A DNA stretch of 64,000 bases from the NCBI GenBank assembly GCA_025769875.1, contig JAGFNK010000012.1, positions 62,001-126,000 on the forward strand. Reading direction: 5' to 3'. The position numbers and the translations under genes are program-made. The notes under the pieces are model-generated. The model saw only the letters and a program-made list of their open reading frames with translations, was not told the DNA's origin and did not search any database. Below, piece by piece: positions 10,067 through 21,012 of the stretch (its first letter is position 1; each line of letters begins with the position of its first letter). This DNA is from Russula earlei. Taxonomy: Eukaryota > Basidiomycota > Agaricomycetes > Russulales > Russulaceae.

Positions 10067-11447
10067 TCAGTCGAATGGAGTCGGGTCTTCCTTGATGTTT
10101 CTTAACTGGATTCGGGAGTATTCCTCAGTGATGCTGCTTTGTGTTAGGACTACTCGGGTTTTCCACAGATATCCTTCAAACTCTGCTGGAGAGATGGCAA
10201 AGTCGCTTATTTCCTTGATAGGATGTTTGTAAACTATGAAGTGTGTCAGTCGTTGATGCCAAGCTTGGGTACAATAACTCTTGAATTCAATTAGCTCTCT
10301 CCTTGAACGCGTAGGTAAGTTCAATGCTAAGAAGGATTGTTCTGGTAAATAGCAGTGTAAATCAGTGTTCCTAAGGTCGGCACTGTCAGGGGATTCAACA
10401 AGGGGTGATGCAAAGGGTTGGATAGGTATCACAGGGGTAGGAATGCGATTGGTAAACAAGGGTAAGTAAGCGTCAGGAGGGGTAGGAGGTAGTGGTCTTT
10501 CTACAAGGAATCCTCTCGCGTTGGGAACTGTTTCTCTCTCCGGGGGTCGTTGAGATGACAAGCGTCTCCTATGTCGAGGAGCCAGATTTATCGAATGGGG
10601 AGGTGGTAATCGCCTGGCGTCCACAAGGTAATTCCGTTCAGAGTAGGAGGTGTGTCTGGTCGAAAATTGCATGTGCAATACTCTGTTTTGCAGTTACACC
10701 TTGCTGTCCACGGATTTGACTCAGTGTGAGGGGTCGAGGGGCAAGACTCGAGGCTTCTAGGATTGCTGGGACAGAATAGTACGTAGGGGGACCAGTATAT
10801 GAGGCGTCTGGGCTGGTAATTGCCCAAGGTTGATTGTAGTCTGCATCGTATAGCCAAGAGTTAGTTTCCCAATCGAAGGTGTTGTGTATTCCTGGTACAA
10901 CAGCAAGTTGGACGTAAGATTGGTTTTCCCTTTGTATTCTGTTGAGGACGTAGGTGGTAGAACTGGACAGTGAGACGATAGTAGCTGATGTATGTCCAAG
11001 CTAAGTAGAATAAGCGGTATCCTGTTCTCAAGGAGTGGATAATGATGTGGTGGCGTGGTTGAATGACTCTGGTCCAGAGGTTTAATTCACTGGTGCGTAA
11101 GGATTGGTAGTCAACTGGCTGTCCTTGGATGTTCTTTGCTTGAGCAAGGTGCCAATATAATAGTTGTTGTCGTGCTGGTGGTAGAAGTCGACTAAGGGTT
11201 TCAAGGTATAGTGCGTGTTCGTCGTGGCTTAAGAGCTGTCCAAAAGGCAAGACTCCAAGGAACTCTTTAACAATAAGGTGGGGGAAGTCCTCGTGAGGTG
11301 GTTCAATTCTGGTACGTCGTGTAAGTTGGTTAAAGTGGTGACAGGGAATGCGACGGAGGTCCAAGTTCGATAATGATTTAGGCTTAAGACGTGTCGAGTG
11401 ATAGCGTCTTCTTCTTCGTCTTCTTCTAAGGCGTATTCTCGAGGCAC
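10067..11447 (-). pseudogene. Element A ORFb: unrecognised protein between 5' LTR and gag
   Basis: I do not recognise this protein. It is about 450 residues, spread over three phases. It begins MPREYALEEDEEED at 11447 and shifts near 11360 to a segment rich in His, Leu and Arg (LLPPARQQLLYWHLAQAKN). It shifts again near 10970 to an aromatic-rich part (NSWLYDADYNQPWAITSPD), and near 10650 to the C-terminal 190 residues ending at 10067. The last part has a Pro-rich stretch (VERPLPPTPPDAYLPLF) and ends NIKEDPTPFD. Between breaks the coding quality is good and composition is protein-like, with no long low-complexity tract. It lies 70 bases before gag, same strand, so it would share the LTR transcript. 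Confidence 0.6.
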
Positions 11448-11516
11448 TTTAGTTAAAACAAGAAAAGGATCTTTATTCGATCTTTATTGAAGCGTTACAA
11501 GGGTGGTTCTTACTTT

Positions 11517-12443
11517 TTAAGAACCGTGCGCAAGATCTATGGTTTCGAGCTGGTACCTCTCAATTATTTCGAGAGGGTTAGGGGGAATACGAGGCGTAAA
11601 GCAAAAGCGAAGTAGCTGGGGGTTAAAGCGGATGGTGTCGACTGTATAAGTCGAATAGTGACGTAGGGACACGCGGTTACTGTTCTCCTCGAAGTGTAAG
11701 TAGCCGTATGCGAAAGCGAGGACGTCCGTCCAAGAAGTCGTGTACGATAGATAAGCAAAACGAGCCCTCGTAAGCAGGGCGGTAAATAGCAGGCAAGGTA
11801 AGTAGTTTCCTAAATAACGAGGTGTTAAAAATGTATGCGATGCGTCCAAGGGGGAAGTCAGCGTCCGGGGCGTATATCCCGACGTTGGAGCAGATGCCAA
11901 AGGGGGTGAGATTGTACTGGGTGGCAAGGGCAGCGTTGGAGGGTTCGACCGCAAAAGTGTGGACGATGCGTGCACGAAAGGCGGTGGTGAAGGTGTCTGT
12001 GAACGCGCGACGAGCTAAGTTGGTCTGAGGTAGGGATGCGTCCAAGGTAGTCTTGATGATTCAAGTCGTGGAGGGGACGCCACTGCTCCTGGTGACGATT
12101 GGTGGTAGGGAGGACGAAGTACTGGTGCGGATGGAAGCGAAATGCTGTGCAAGGGGGACGGTCAAGGAAGCCTTCAGGCAAGGGAGGTCGGTCCGCTTGC
12201 TGTTGCTCGTTCTGCGCAGGAGGGGGAGTGCCGACAGGGACAAAGTCACCTGGAATAGGCTGGGCGAATGGTGGGAGACGATGGTGGGGCTGTTGGGGAG
12301 TACAAGATGCTGAGGGGCGAGGATGTGTCGACCGGGTCGATGTCTTCAGTGAGGATGCGAAGGGCAGTGCGTGGGGTAGGTTGCAGAGGAGAAGGGAGGC
12401 GCAAGGAGGTGTTAACCAAAGTGGGGGAGTTAGGAGTGGACAC
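11517..12443 (-). pseudogene. Element A ORFa: unrecognised protein next to the 5' LTR
   Basis: I do not recognise this protein. Its first ATG is at 12443, 47 bases inside the 5' LTR boundary (MSTPNSPTLV). About 300 residues can be followed through four phases, with shifts near 12300, 12045 and 11850, all in the same direction. Informative parts are PLPEGFLDRPPCTAFRFHP, ARRAFTDTFTTAFRARIVH, FGICSNVGIYAPDADFP and, near the end, HFEENSNRVSLRHYSTYTVD; it stops at 11517. It is Pro/Ser-rich at the N-terminus and compact afterwards. No zinc knuckle, membrane segment or enzyme motif is seen. Its position before gag is unusual for Ty3/Gypsy elements. Confidence 0.55.
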
Positions 12444-12489
12444 TTGAGCGTTGGCTGGTCAATACAGGGATGATGAGAGACTGTCCAGA

Positions 12490-13321
12490 TGTCAAGACAC
12501 GTACTGCTGATCACTAAGGACTCAGGAGCAGGTGGGCAAGGGTCGGAACAGATGATACGCGGCGTAAGGCGGCGTTGAACAGGAGGACGAGCCAAACGAC
12601 GAGGAGGTACCAGATGGGGACTGGTAGGTGTTGCAAGAGGCAGAGGCGAAGGACTAGAGGCCAGTGCAGCGAGGGGGCTTTAAACAAGGCGGTCGTTGAA
12701 GAGTACCTTGGAGCGAGGGGAAGTCTTTAAACTGAGCGGTTCGCAGGGGAGTACCCAGGAAGATGAGAGTATCACAAATGGACAGTCTGACGACTGCCAT
12801 GCTTCATTGGGGCTTATATACAGTGTACAGGGTCGATTACAAAGACCTGGGACTATTCTAGACTCTTTGGTACCATCCAATAGGACTACAGAGGCATAAA
12901 CTTGCTTGTGTCAAGTTTCAGGCTTACTGAGCGCATTACTGATCATTGTGGAGCGATGACATCATTATGATGTCACTGTGGAGCGCTTAGTGAGCCTATG
13001 AGGTCACTGTGGAGCCACTCAGTCAGCTATGATGTCATTGGAGCCTGGATGACATCAGATGAATTATGCAACAGTTTCTAAGAGTTTGTGCCGCTGTCTC
13101 GGGTCCTTGGTGGCTGGGTGGCCATGTGGCTGCCACGCGATGATTACCTGATTAGGAAACGGGTGCCTGGTCATGTTATAGTGCCTTTGCAATAGCGATA
13201 TCTTGCACTGCAGGAGGGATAGCCCAGAAAATGGAAGGGAGTTGGTAATGCAAAATGAGAGTGGTCTCTCTTGAGTGGAATAGGACCATCTATGGTCAGG
13301 ACCTGGCCTTGGTTCGTAACA
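12490..13321 (-). repeat. Element A 5' LTR
   Basis: The LTR is 832 bp, TGTTACGAACCAAGG to GTCTTGACA on the minus strand, followed outside by GGAGA (13322-13326), which matches the duplication at 2869-2873. It carries the same TATA-like segment and the repeated TGATGTCA/TGACATCA motifs seen in the solo copies. Confidence 0.9.
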
Positions 13322-13326
13322 GGAGA

Positions 13327-13613
13327 TGGGACAAAGCTAAGCTTGGGGCATTCCCCAGCTTCTACAGGCACTTAAATACTGTATGTAGCGAGGCTGTACA
13401 GTACTATAACCAGAACAATAGATAAAGATGAGCCAATAGCAAAAAGTGGCTTTGACAATAAGTGAAACACAATAAGTGAAACACAATAAACGAAACACAA
13501 TAAGTGGCCATCAGCATCAAGGGATGAAACAATAACCAAGGGGACGAGGGTGACAAGAGAACAAATAACAAAAGGAATTTATGGATGAACCAACAAGGGG
13601 GCAAATCACAACA
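13327..13613 (-). repeat. Solo LTR X, right part
   Basis: This part continues the X copy broken at 2873 and ends CACAACA at 13613, then TATTT. It contains a small tandem expansion at 13455-13507. It matches the left half of the X copy at 58788 in reverse complement. Confidence 0.85.
13455..13507. repeat. 14-bp tandem repeat in LTR X
   Basis: ACAATAAGTGAAAC occurs twice exactly, then once as ACAATAAACGAAAC, then as a partial fourth unit. The other X copy (near 58900 in reverse complement) has only one such unit, so this is a local expansion. Confidence 0.8.
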
Positions 13614-14925
13614 TATTTCCCTAAGAGAGGACAGACATATAATCCTGTCCTCTTACCCCTTATTCCCAGGTCAAACCACGTATTGGTCAGATGCCTCAAT
13701 AGAAAGTGCGCAAGCACATTCTCTTATCTACACGGTAGATTATGATGTCATTCACTGACACCTTGGCCACCCATCTAGGGATGTCATAACACATGCTAAG
13801 ACACATACCAAGGGTCTCCCTGAAGACCTGAAAATACCTCAGGAACAGCTGGTATGTCCTGGCTGTGCGCAAGGCAAGATGCCTGCATCTGTGCACCCTC
13901 ATTCTGAAACTCATGCCTCTGCACCATTCGAGTGCATACACTCAAACCTGAAGAGTTTCCCTGTGAAGTTGTATCATAAGTACAACTATCATCAGCTTCA
14001 TTGACAATTATTCCTCCTATGCATGGATCACACTCTTAAAAAATAAAACGTCAACCATAATGGCCGTCAAACAATTCCTTGCCATGGTCAAGAACCAATA
14101 TAAAGCAGGAATCACAGAGTGGATGTCTGATGCTGGCGGAGAGTACAAGTCTGAGGCCTTTGACAATGTCCTAAAGGACAAAGGAATAAAAATCCTGCAA
14201 AGTGCCCCATACACTCCACAACAGAATGGACGTGCAGAGCGCTTTATGTGCACTGTAATGGACAAAGCTCAGGCAATGTGCCTTGAAGCTTGTCTACCTC
14301 CCTGCTGGTGGGAATTTGCAGTGAATCATGGGACACACTGTTACAATAGGACACCTGCCCGATGCCTTCAATGGTGTACACCCTACAAAGTCCTAAAGGA
14401 CGAGGTCCCTGATATTTCACACCTCAGAGTATTTGGTTGCAGTGCATATGTGCACATACCAGAAAAGCATTGAGTCAATAAGCTTTTGCCTAAAAGCGGA
14501 CTAATGATCTACCTTGGTCACACTGAGGGGATCAAAGCCTCACTCTTTATGAGGCTCCCAAATAACACACTTTACACTAATGCTACCACCCTCTACAATG
14601 AGACCCTGTACCCCAAATGTGACAAAGTGCGCACTAAAGGTACCACATGGATTAATGAACTGCATGAGGAACTACTGCAACAACCTGTTGAAGACACCAT
14701 TTCTGGTGTTTATGACCAATTCCCTATGCTTAAAAGTGAGGACAATGAGCAGCCTATACAGGCACCAGAGGAAGAGGATTGTGAGCAAATGCCCATCCCT
14801 CCTACACTGTCCCCTCCTCCCATTGAAGAGCCTGTACCTCTTCGAAGGTCTCAGTGGTTGAGGAGAGTACCTACCCATCCTGGCAATGTCTATGGTGAAT
14901 GCAGACACCCCACAGAAGTGGAAAA
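13614..14925 (+). pseudogene. Copia element B: GAG-pre-integrase and integrase
   Basis: This continues Copia B after LTR X. The order is FPKRGQTYNPV, then HLGHPS and CPGCAQGK of the GAG-pre-integrase zinc-binding region (13745-13900), then the integrase core: FIDNYSSYAWI, MSDAGGEY, and PQQNGRAER with the catalytic acidic residues. The frame is broken near 13960-13990 and by a TGA at 14472-14474. It then continues as the Copia segment with GLMIYLGHTEG and a Pro/Glu-rich linker. RT and RNase H are missing because LTR Y begins at 14926. The copy is dead. Confidence 0.85.
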
Positions 14926-15702
14926 TGTCATGGTAACAAGCCATGTCAGTTCTCAAGTGTAAAAGACAAGTTGATAAGAGAGATGTGTTCAAGAAACAGG
15001 CCAGTTCCCATGTATAAAGAGTAAGGATTCCTGCAGTGGTTGAAGTGTTTTATGCTAAACAGGTTATGGCCAATAGACCCTTCCTAGTACAACTTGGTCC
15101 ATTGAGAAGCTAGAATAAGTTTGTAATGGGATAGACTAGGGCTTGGTTCCACTAGCTATATGCATTCAAGTCTGTCAAAGACCTTGAACGACACAGAGAG
15201 AGTAGAGGAAGGTAGGTCTTAAAGGAGGAGAGCTCTTATCAGTGGAGTGAAGAGAGACTCTTAGGGGAGGAAGGGATAGGTAGAGTAGATGGTGGTTGGT
15301 GTGTGTGAAGAGTTGGTGAGATGGAGATGTGGATGTGGTTTGAGGATTAGGAGTGAAGCAGGTTGTAGGTGAATATGTTGGACAGGAGTAGGTTGGATTC
15401 TACAAGAGACCAAGCTTAGGGCTTTGGTCACAAAGTACTGAGCTTATATATACAGGAGAAGTGCAGCAATAGCTGCGCTTTGACTGTGCTACTAGTATAG
15501 TAGGAGTCATAGTAATCAGGAGTCATAGAAATAAGGCCACGAATGAGTCATAACCAAGTAACTGTGCTGCGCAGCAAAGTGCACAGCATTGCACAGTCGA
15601 AACTAAGAAATGAATATAAATGGAAGGAGAACCAAACAAAGGGAAAGTAACAGCAATCCAGTGTTACCTGGATGTGTATGGATCACATGATAACACAGAA
15701 GG
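14926..15702 (+). repeat. LTR Y, truncated at its 3' end
   Basis: TGTCATGGTAACAAGCC at 14926 starts a region similar over about 770 bp to the complete solo Y at 56203-57081. The last 110 bases of Y are absent: at 15703 LTR Z begins directly after CAGAAGG. It contains GCTTATATATACAGG, a TATA-like site near 15444. It follows Copia B integrase, with GAAAA as the left flank. Confidence 0.8.
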
Positions 15703-17635
15703 TGTCATGAACCATTCTCCAGAGAGGGCCCTTGAAGGACCCTTCCTTATTAGAGGAAACCCAGCCTCTATGGTGTCACCCTGTTCACATGGACAAGAGG
15801 GGTGAGTAGAGGTGTCCACAATATTGTGCGTGCAGTGTCGCATGAGTGATTCTTGGCACAATCAACATACAGCAAGCCTCACTTAGTGGCAACCCTTTTA
15901 GCAAGAAAGGACAGTATTATATCCTCCCTAAGGACCCCTTACGACGACTCCAAGTGCTCTACAAGAGGCACTAACAAGATACAAACAAGCCTACAACACG
16001 TTATTAGACTAACTCTAATAACCATAGAACGAACTATAAAGCAATACTAAGGACCTTAATATAAGTATTAGGGTCGACTCTAATGACCCTAATAGAACTA
16101 TATAAGGGGCCTTATAAGCAACTCTAGTTCCTGAACCAAACTACAAGTCCTCAAATGACCGGCACAAAACTAACTAACAGTAAATAAATCAGGTGCTTCG
16201 CACGTGCACTATGACAGTGAACACGTGGACAGTAAGGGCTCTTACTCATCAATAAGAGCCTTCTTACTCAGCAGCTTACTGAGCATCACTGAGCATGCTC
16301 AGTAAGCATTCTCCGACCTCTTACTCATCCAGCAATTGTGCTTGATAGCAAGGTTATGACTTGTTCCCTATTTAGCAGCTCTCCTGTAGTATATAAGCGC
16401 TCAATAAAGTAGCGGACAGTCTTCAGACTGTCCATTTGTTTATGGCACTCTCTATTCCTGGGATACTCCTTTAAGGACCGTCCCCTTGTGATCAGTCTGG
16501 CTTCTTCCCTGCGTAACTTCTTGATACTACCAGTGACAGTACCCCTTTGGTACCTGGCACTGCTTTGGACTTTACTCCTCGCACACGCAGTCTTGGATGT
16601 TGATCGACTCATCTTCTGTCAAGACTCACTGTTGAACAATCCAGTTCAAGAGCAAGGGAGAAGTTCAAAGACAAGTCGATAGACGTCCAAGACTGCGTGC
16701 GCGAGGAGTAGAGTCCAAAGCAGTGCTAGGTACCAAAGAGGTACAGTCACTGGTAGTATTGAGTAGTTACACAGGGAAGAGGCCAGAATGGTCACAAGGG
16801 GACGGTCCTTAGAGGAGTATCCCAGGAATAGAGAGTGCCGTAAACAAATGGACAGTCTGAAGACTGTCCGCTACTTTATTGAGCGCTTATATACTGAAGG
16901 AGAACTGCTAAATAGGGAACAAGTCATAACCTTGTTATCAAGCACAATTGCTGGATGAGTAAGAGGTCGGAGGATGCTTACTGAGCATGCTCAGTCATGC
17001 TCAGTAAGCTGCTGAGTAAGAAGGCTCTTATTGATGAGTAAGAGCCATTACTGTCCACGTGTTCACTATCTTAGTACATGTGCGATGCATCTGATTCCTT
17101 TACTGTTAGTTAGTTTAGGGCCGGTCATTTGAGGACTTGTAGTTTGGTTCGGGAAATAGAGTTGTTTATAAGGCCCCTTATATAGTTCTATTAGGGTCAT
17201 TAGAGTAGACCCTAATACTTATATTAAGGTCCTTAGTATTGCTTTATAGTTCGTTCTATGGTTATTAGAGTTAGTCTAATAACGTGTTGTAGGCTCGTTA
17301 GTGTCTTGTTAGTGTCGCTTGTAGAGCACTTTAGAGTCATCATAAGGGGTCCTTAGGGAGGCTATAATACTGTCCTTTATTGCTAAAAGGGTTGCCACTA
17401 AGTGGGGCTTGCTGTATGTTGATTGTGCCGAGAATCGCTCGCGCGACAATGCGCGCGCAATATGTGGACACCTCTACTCACCCCTTTTGTCCGTGTGAAC
17501 AGGGTGATACCATAGAGGCTGGGTTTCCTCTAACAAGGAAGGGTCCTTCAAGGGCCCTCTCCAGAGAATGGTTCATGACATCTTCAAACTTCTCCCTTGC
17601 TCTTGAACTGGATTGTTCAACAGTGAGTCTTGACA
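15703..17635 (+). repeat. LTR Z (plus), split by an inverted Z copy
   Basis: TGTCATGAACC to GAGTCTTGACA, 964 bp after removing the nested copy at 16617-17580 and its duplicated TCTTC. Unlike every other Z here its flanks differ (GAAGG on the left, GCAGC on the right). The left side is LTR Y and the right side is D-family gag. It is probably the junction of an ectopic recombination between two Z insertions. It holds a near-perfect palindrome (TTACTGAGCAT...ATGCTCAGTAAG near 16275) and the TATA-like GTATATAAGCGCTC at about 16389. Confidence 0.85.
16617..17580 (-). repeat. Solo LTR Z inserted in Z in opposite orientation
   Basis: A full 964-bp Z in reverse orientation (TGTCAAGACTC to GTTCATGACA), flanked by TCTTC at 16612-16616 and 17581-17585. 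No internal element sequence remains, so it is a solo LTR. Confidence 0.92.
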
Positions 17636-19059
17636 GCAGCATTGATCCATGCTCACAGGTCATTGATGGCAGGTATGTCTCTGACTGGTCAATTGTAAAT
17701 TTGTCGCACCAGCCAGGTGATCAGTCCAGCTTTGTAGGCTTCAACTGCTCCTGGTGAATTCTGATCCCATCCTGCTTTACTGAGCAGAATAAGGAACTTG
17801 CTGGTGTAGTCATCCAGCAATGCTGCTTTCGACATGGACAATTGCTGTAGCTCCATGAAAGTGTCTTTGGGTTCTGTGGTGTCCTTGAATTCTCTGAAGA
17901 AGTCATCCATGAATTTGGTCCAAAAGAGCATGTCAGTTGGATCCGGCTGCACAGGTGCATAGGGCAATGGTGGGTCCCCATTCCTTTTTGCTTCTACCAG
18001 GTTCATCTGGTTGACTACCCATTCATGCACTTTCTCTCCTTTGATGTAGGTGAGAGCCAAGGCTATGTGCTTCATTGGAATGGTCATGGTTGGGTTGTCA
18101 TTGTTAAGCAGATTCCATAGATTGAAATCCTGGACAAAGTACTTAGTCTCCTTTCTGTCTCCTTTGAAGACTTCAGGAGGGTCTCCTTTCAGAGATCCAT
18201 TGCCTCCATGGGGGCCTGGTGCTGGTTGGGGCACTAGGTTTGCTCCTGGTCCTACAGGAGGTGCTGCAGGTGGGCCTCCTGCAGGTGGGCCTCCTCCTGG
18301 TGCTGGTGGGCCTGCGGGTCCAAAAGGGACTCCTCCACCTCCAGGTGGTCCTCCTGCACCAGGTGGACCACCTCCAGGGTTTACTACAATGGTAGGCCCT
18401 GTTCTTCCACCTGCTGTCTGGGTGGCAATAGTGGCTGTCTGCATTGCTGCAATGGTAGCCATTTCAACTGATTCTTCTGGTTCCTCAACTATTGTTGGTT
18501 CAATGGGTGAGATGTGTACTGTCTGCTCCAATCTTTCAGCTAGCTCCAATACTTCTGGTGCTTCTGCTTTCTGGTCTGTGGCTGGAGGGTCCGACTTCTC
18601 TGTTTCTCCACTTGATGTCTTTTGTATCAATGGAGCTGGGTCATCTACTACTGGGCTTCTGGGTTCCCAATGAGTAGTATAAGGATCTGTCTTGATTCCT
18701 AGACCTAGAACCTTGTATTCATCGATGTCTTCGTCCTCTTCTGTGTAAGGACATCCTTTGTGATAGTCAATGAAGTACCACTGATTGTTGATATATTTGC
18801 AAGGAAGGTAGGTTCCTCTATATCAGACCTCGTATCTGTTAGGTCCTTCTTGGTCTGCCAAACACCAGATGGCAGTCCCCTTGATTCCTGAGGGTAGATT
18901 GTCTCTTTCTCTAGGCTTGAACCAACTGAATTTGGTTCCTTGCTTCGATTTCTGGTTGAACTTTATGCGTATGCAATGTTCTCCTTCGATCTCCGGTTTG
19001 TCCACTTGCCACTGCCTTTCCTAGGGAGTAGGGACTTGTGTGCCCACTTACCACTGTCT
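17636..19059 (-). pseudogene. D1: D-family Gag fragment
   Basis: This minus-strand copy parallels the D3 Gag at 28915-30807. The N-terminus (MDKPEIEGEH at 19005) is followed by a TGA at 18823 where D3 has CGA. It then reads through the Gly/Pro-rich tract (about 18200-18400) and the capsid-like part (KYFVQDFNLWNLL, FWTKFMDDFFREF) to a second TGA in YN*PVRD, again CGA in D3. It is cut by LTR Z at 17636, before the zinc knuckle. Leader sequence reaches 19059, where a family-A LTR starts. Confidence 0.88.
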
Positions 19060-19199
19060 TGTCAAGACACATACTGCTGATCACTAAGGACTCAGGAGCA
19101 GGTGGGCAAGGGTCAGAACAGATGGTACATGGCGTAGGCAGCGTTGAACAGGAGGATGAGCCAAATGACTAGAATGTACCAGATGGGGACTGGTACATG
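19060..19199 (-). repeat. Fragment of a family-A LTR
   Basis: 140 bases matching the first part (plus-strand view) of LTR A, starting TGTCAAGACACATAC. It is cut at 19200 by the 3' LTR of D3. The remainder of this A copy is not found at the other side of D3. Confidence 0.8.
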
Positions 19200-19789
19200 T
19201 GTTAAGGCTCCAAAGTGCCTTAAATAAGATCAATGGTCGCGTCTATAAACGCGTCCTACCAATGCAGATATGCTTGAGTTCAAGCAAGCAATACTCGTGG
19301 AGGGGAAGGAGTGTTAGATCCTTCTAGAGTATGACAACAAGATGAGAGGGGCTCTGCAGATGGGGTAGGAGTCAACTGTTTGGGATTGGCAAACTAAGTC
19401 GAGCTTAAGGCTCAACTGTTTCTACTGGAGGCTTTATATAGCCCTACAGGGATAAGGTTCATGCTACTGTAGTACTGGTTGGTGCTATAGAAGCAAAAGG
19501 CGGCTCATAGAAGCGAGGTTGCTTCTATGTAAACGATCTCGGTGCTGGAAGCATTAAGTGCTTCCCCAATCAAGGAATCGACGTATGTGGCGGTACAGGA
19601 ACATCTGGGACAGAAGCAATGCTACTCATTGCTTCTTCAGTACACCTTCTGAAAGATACGATCAACGCGCTCCGAATGTGATATCAACGAACATAAACGA
19701 TCAAGATCTGACGCATGCATAATGCAAACAGTGCAGTCCTTAGTTCAGGTGTTCCAGCATCTTCCGGACCCCAAACCACTTCAGTAACA
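19200..19789 (-). repeat. D3 3' LTR (family W)
   Basis: 590 bp, TGTTACTGAAGTGG to GGAGCCTTAACA on the minus strand. It directly follows a purine tract (AAGGAGGGGTAA on the minus strand, 19790-19801). It retains CpG sites (TCGCGTC, ACGCGTCC) that are TG/CA in the 31094 copy. Confidence 0.88.
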
Positions 19790-19830
19790 TTACCCCTCCT
19801 TCAGATTGGTGGTCCCACACACCAACGATT

Positions 19831-20510
19831 CTAAAATCGAGTGGTGGGGTCAACGCCATCATCATCAAGGGGAGGAGGTGATGCAGTGAAGGTGTATCGG
19901 CCTTCTTCTGCTGCCTCATAGGCAGCCAATGCTGAGGCCACTATCGCCTCTGACTCCTTAGCGGTGGCTGAAGGAGACATGATCTGTGGGAGTCTGTCAG
20001 AGTCCCTAGGTAACCTCCGGACTGGAGGTGTGTCTGATCGAAGAGGAGTCGTAGTGAAAGGTTCTTGAAAGGTCCTGGACCCTTCTCCTTTCGCTACCTG
20101 CAAGATGCGCGGGTTAGCAATGTCCTCCCTCTCCTGGTCAGACTTCCTCTTCCTGTTCGGGTGTCCCAGTTCCCATCCTCGGTGAAAGGGGCATGATCTG
20201 ACTGGGGCATAGCTGCGATGATAGGGAGGCACTAGGCAATGTGAGGCAGCGTCTGCTGCCAGTTGGTCGTGGCAATATTGGTGGGGCAGGGGACAGTACT
20301 TGTTAAAATGTCCTACCTCGCCACAATACTTGCACCGGTTCCTTTTCCTCCTCCCTTCTATCATGTTCAGTTGCTGAGGCTCCGGAATGAAGTCAGCCGT
20401 TGCAGTAGATGCTTCCCCACTGCTGCTATAGGAATGGTAATAGATAGAGCTCTGGGGGGAAGGATTTGGTGACGCTTCTGATCCTGCTCCTCCTCGAAGG
20501 CGCATACTGG
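19831..20510 (-). CDS. D3 ORF3, C-terminal half with CCHC zinc knuckle
   Basis: The frame continues the ORF3 protein broken by element E at 20511. It begins RLRGGAGSEASPNPSPQ, has Ser/Tyr-rich sequence (SIYYHSYSSSG), then a basic stretch and one zinc knuckle CKYCGEVGHFNKYC (C-X2-C-X4-H-X4-C). The C-terminus is Arg/Ser/Pro-rich with a run of Ala (IVASALAAYEAAEEG) and ends DPTTRF at 19831. Zinc knuckles of this spacing bind single-stranded nucleic acid in Gag proteins. Here the knuckle is in an extra ORF after pol. The open frame runs on into E's LTR up to 20694, but those residues are not part of the protein. Confidence 0.75.
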
Positions 20511-21012
20511 TGTAAGGTGAGCCATATCGCTGGCCTCGGAACCACATGCGGACCGCGCGCGATGCGTGACGCTCGGCCTCCTCCCACACCTTGCCTCCTT
20601 CCTCGCATCGCATCGCCCAGTCCTCGCCACCGACCACGTGCACACACCACGCCTCAGCACACGCGACGCATTCGCATCTCAGGCCTTTCACCATGGCCTC
20701 GACCGTCTCGACCAGTCTCGATTCTCTTTCATGCCTATCTCCCTTTCATGCCTTTCATCCTTAGTACTTCTCTCCTGTATATAAAACACCTAGCTACTCT
20801 GTAGTAAAAAAAGAAGAAGAAGAATACAGTCTTCTTGAGTTCCCCTTACCTTCAGTCAGAAACAACTGCGCGCGAGTGATCTTACTCTCCTCTCCTCTCC
20901 TTCTCTTCTCCCTTCCTCCTCCTTACATTCCTCTTGCTCTTGGGTCAAGACAACCGTCTTGGATCGCCGTCCAGCCCCACGAACTCTGCGCGCCCTGGTT
21001 TGGCTCGCTTCA
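20511..21012 (+). repeat. Element E 5' LTR
   Basis: TGTAAGGTGAGCC to CTCGCTTCA. It contains a TATA box (TATATAAAA, about 20778) and downstream CT-rich sequence, a plausible promoter for the E transcript. The segment from 21013 (ACTGGCTGCCCCAGTGAGG) is the expected primer-binding region. Confidence 0.85.

Larger units (their letters stand above)
2874..13321 (-). mobile_element. Element A: complete Ty3/Gypsy chromovirus with extra 5' ORFs
   Basis: Element A is bounded by LTRs that begin TGTTACGAACC and end GTCTTGACA on the minus strand, and it is flanked by GGAGA at 2869-2873 and 13322-13326. The order on the minus strand is 5' LTR, unknown ORFs a and b, gag, protease, RT-RNase H, integrase with chromodomain, a purine-rich tract (AAAGAGGGGATGAA, about 4537-4550), then the 3' LTR. 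At 10.4 kb it is long even after subtracting the 829-bp solo LTR inside its 3' LTR. Several single-base frame breaks interrupt gag and both unknown ORFs, so it is probably inactive as assembled. Confidence 0.92.

Noticed and set aside
12053..12473. Plus-strand ORFs rich in Arg/Gly/Trp near 12.1-12.5 kb
   Set aside because: They are antisense to ORFa and the leader of element A, with composition dictated by the Pro/Ser-rich sense strand.
13455..13507. A CRISPR-like array
   Set aside because: The units are 14 bp, directly adjacent with no spacers, and lie in an LTR; this is a simple tandem expansion.
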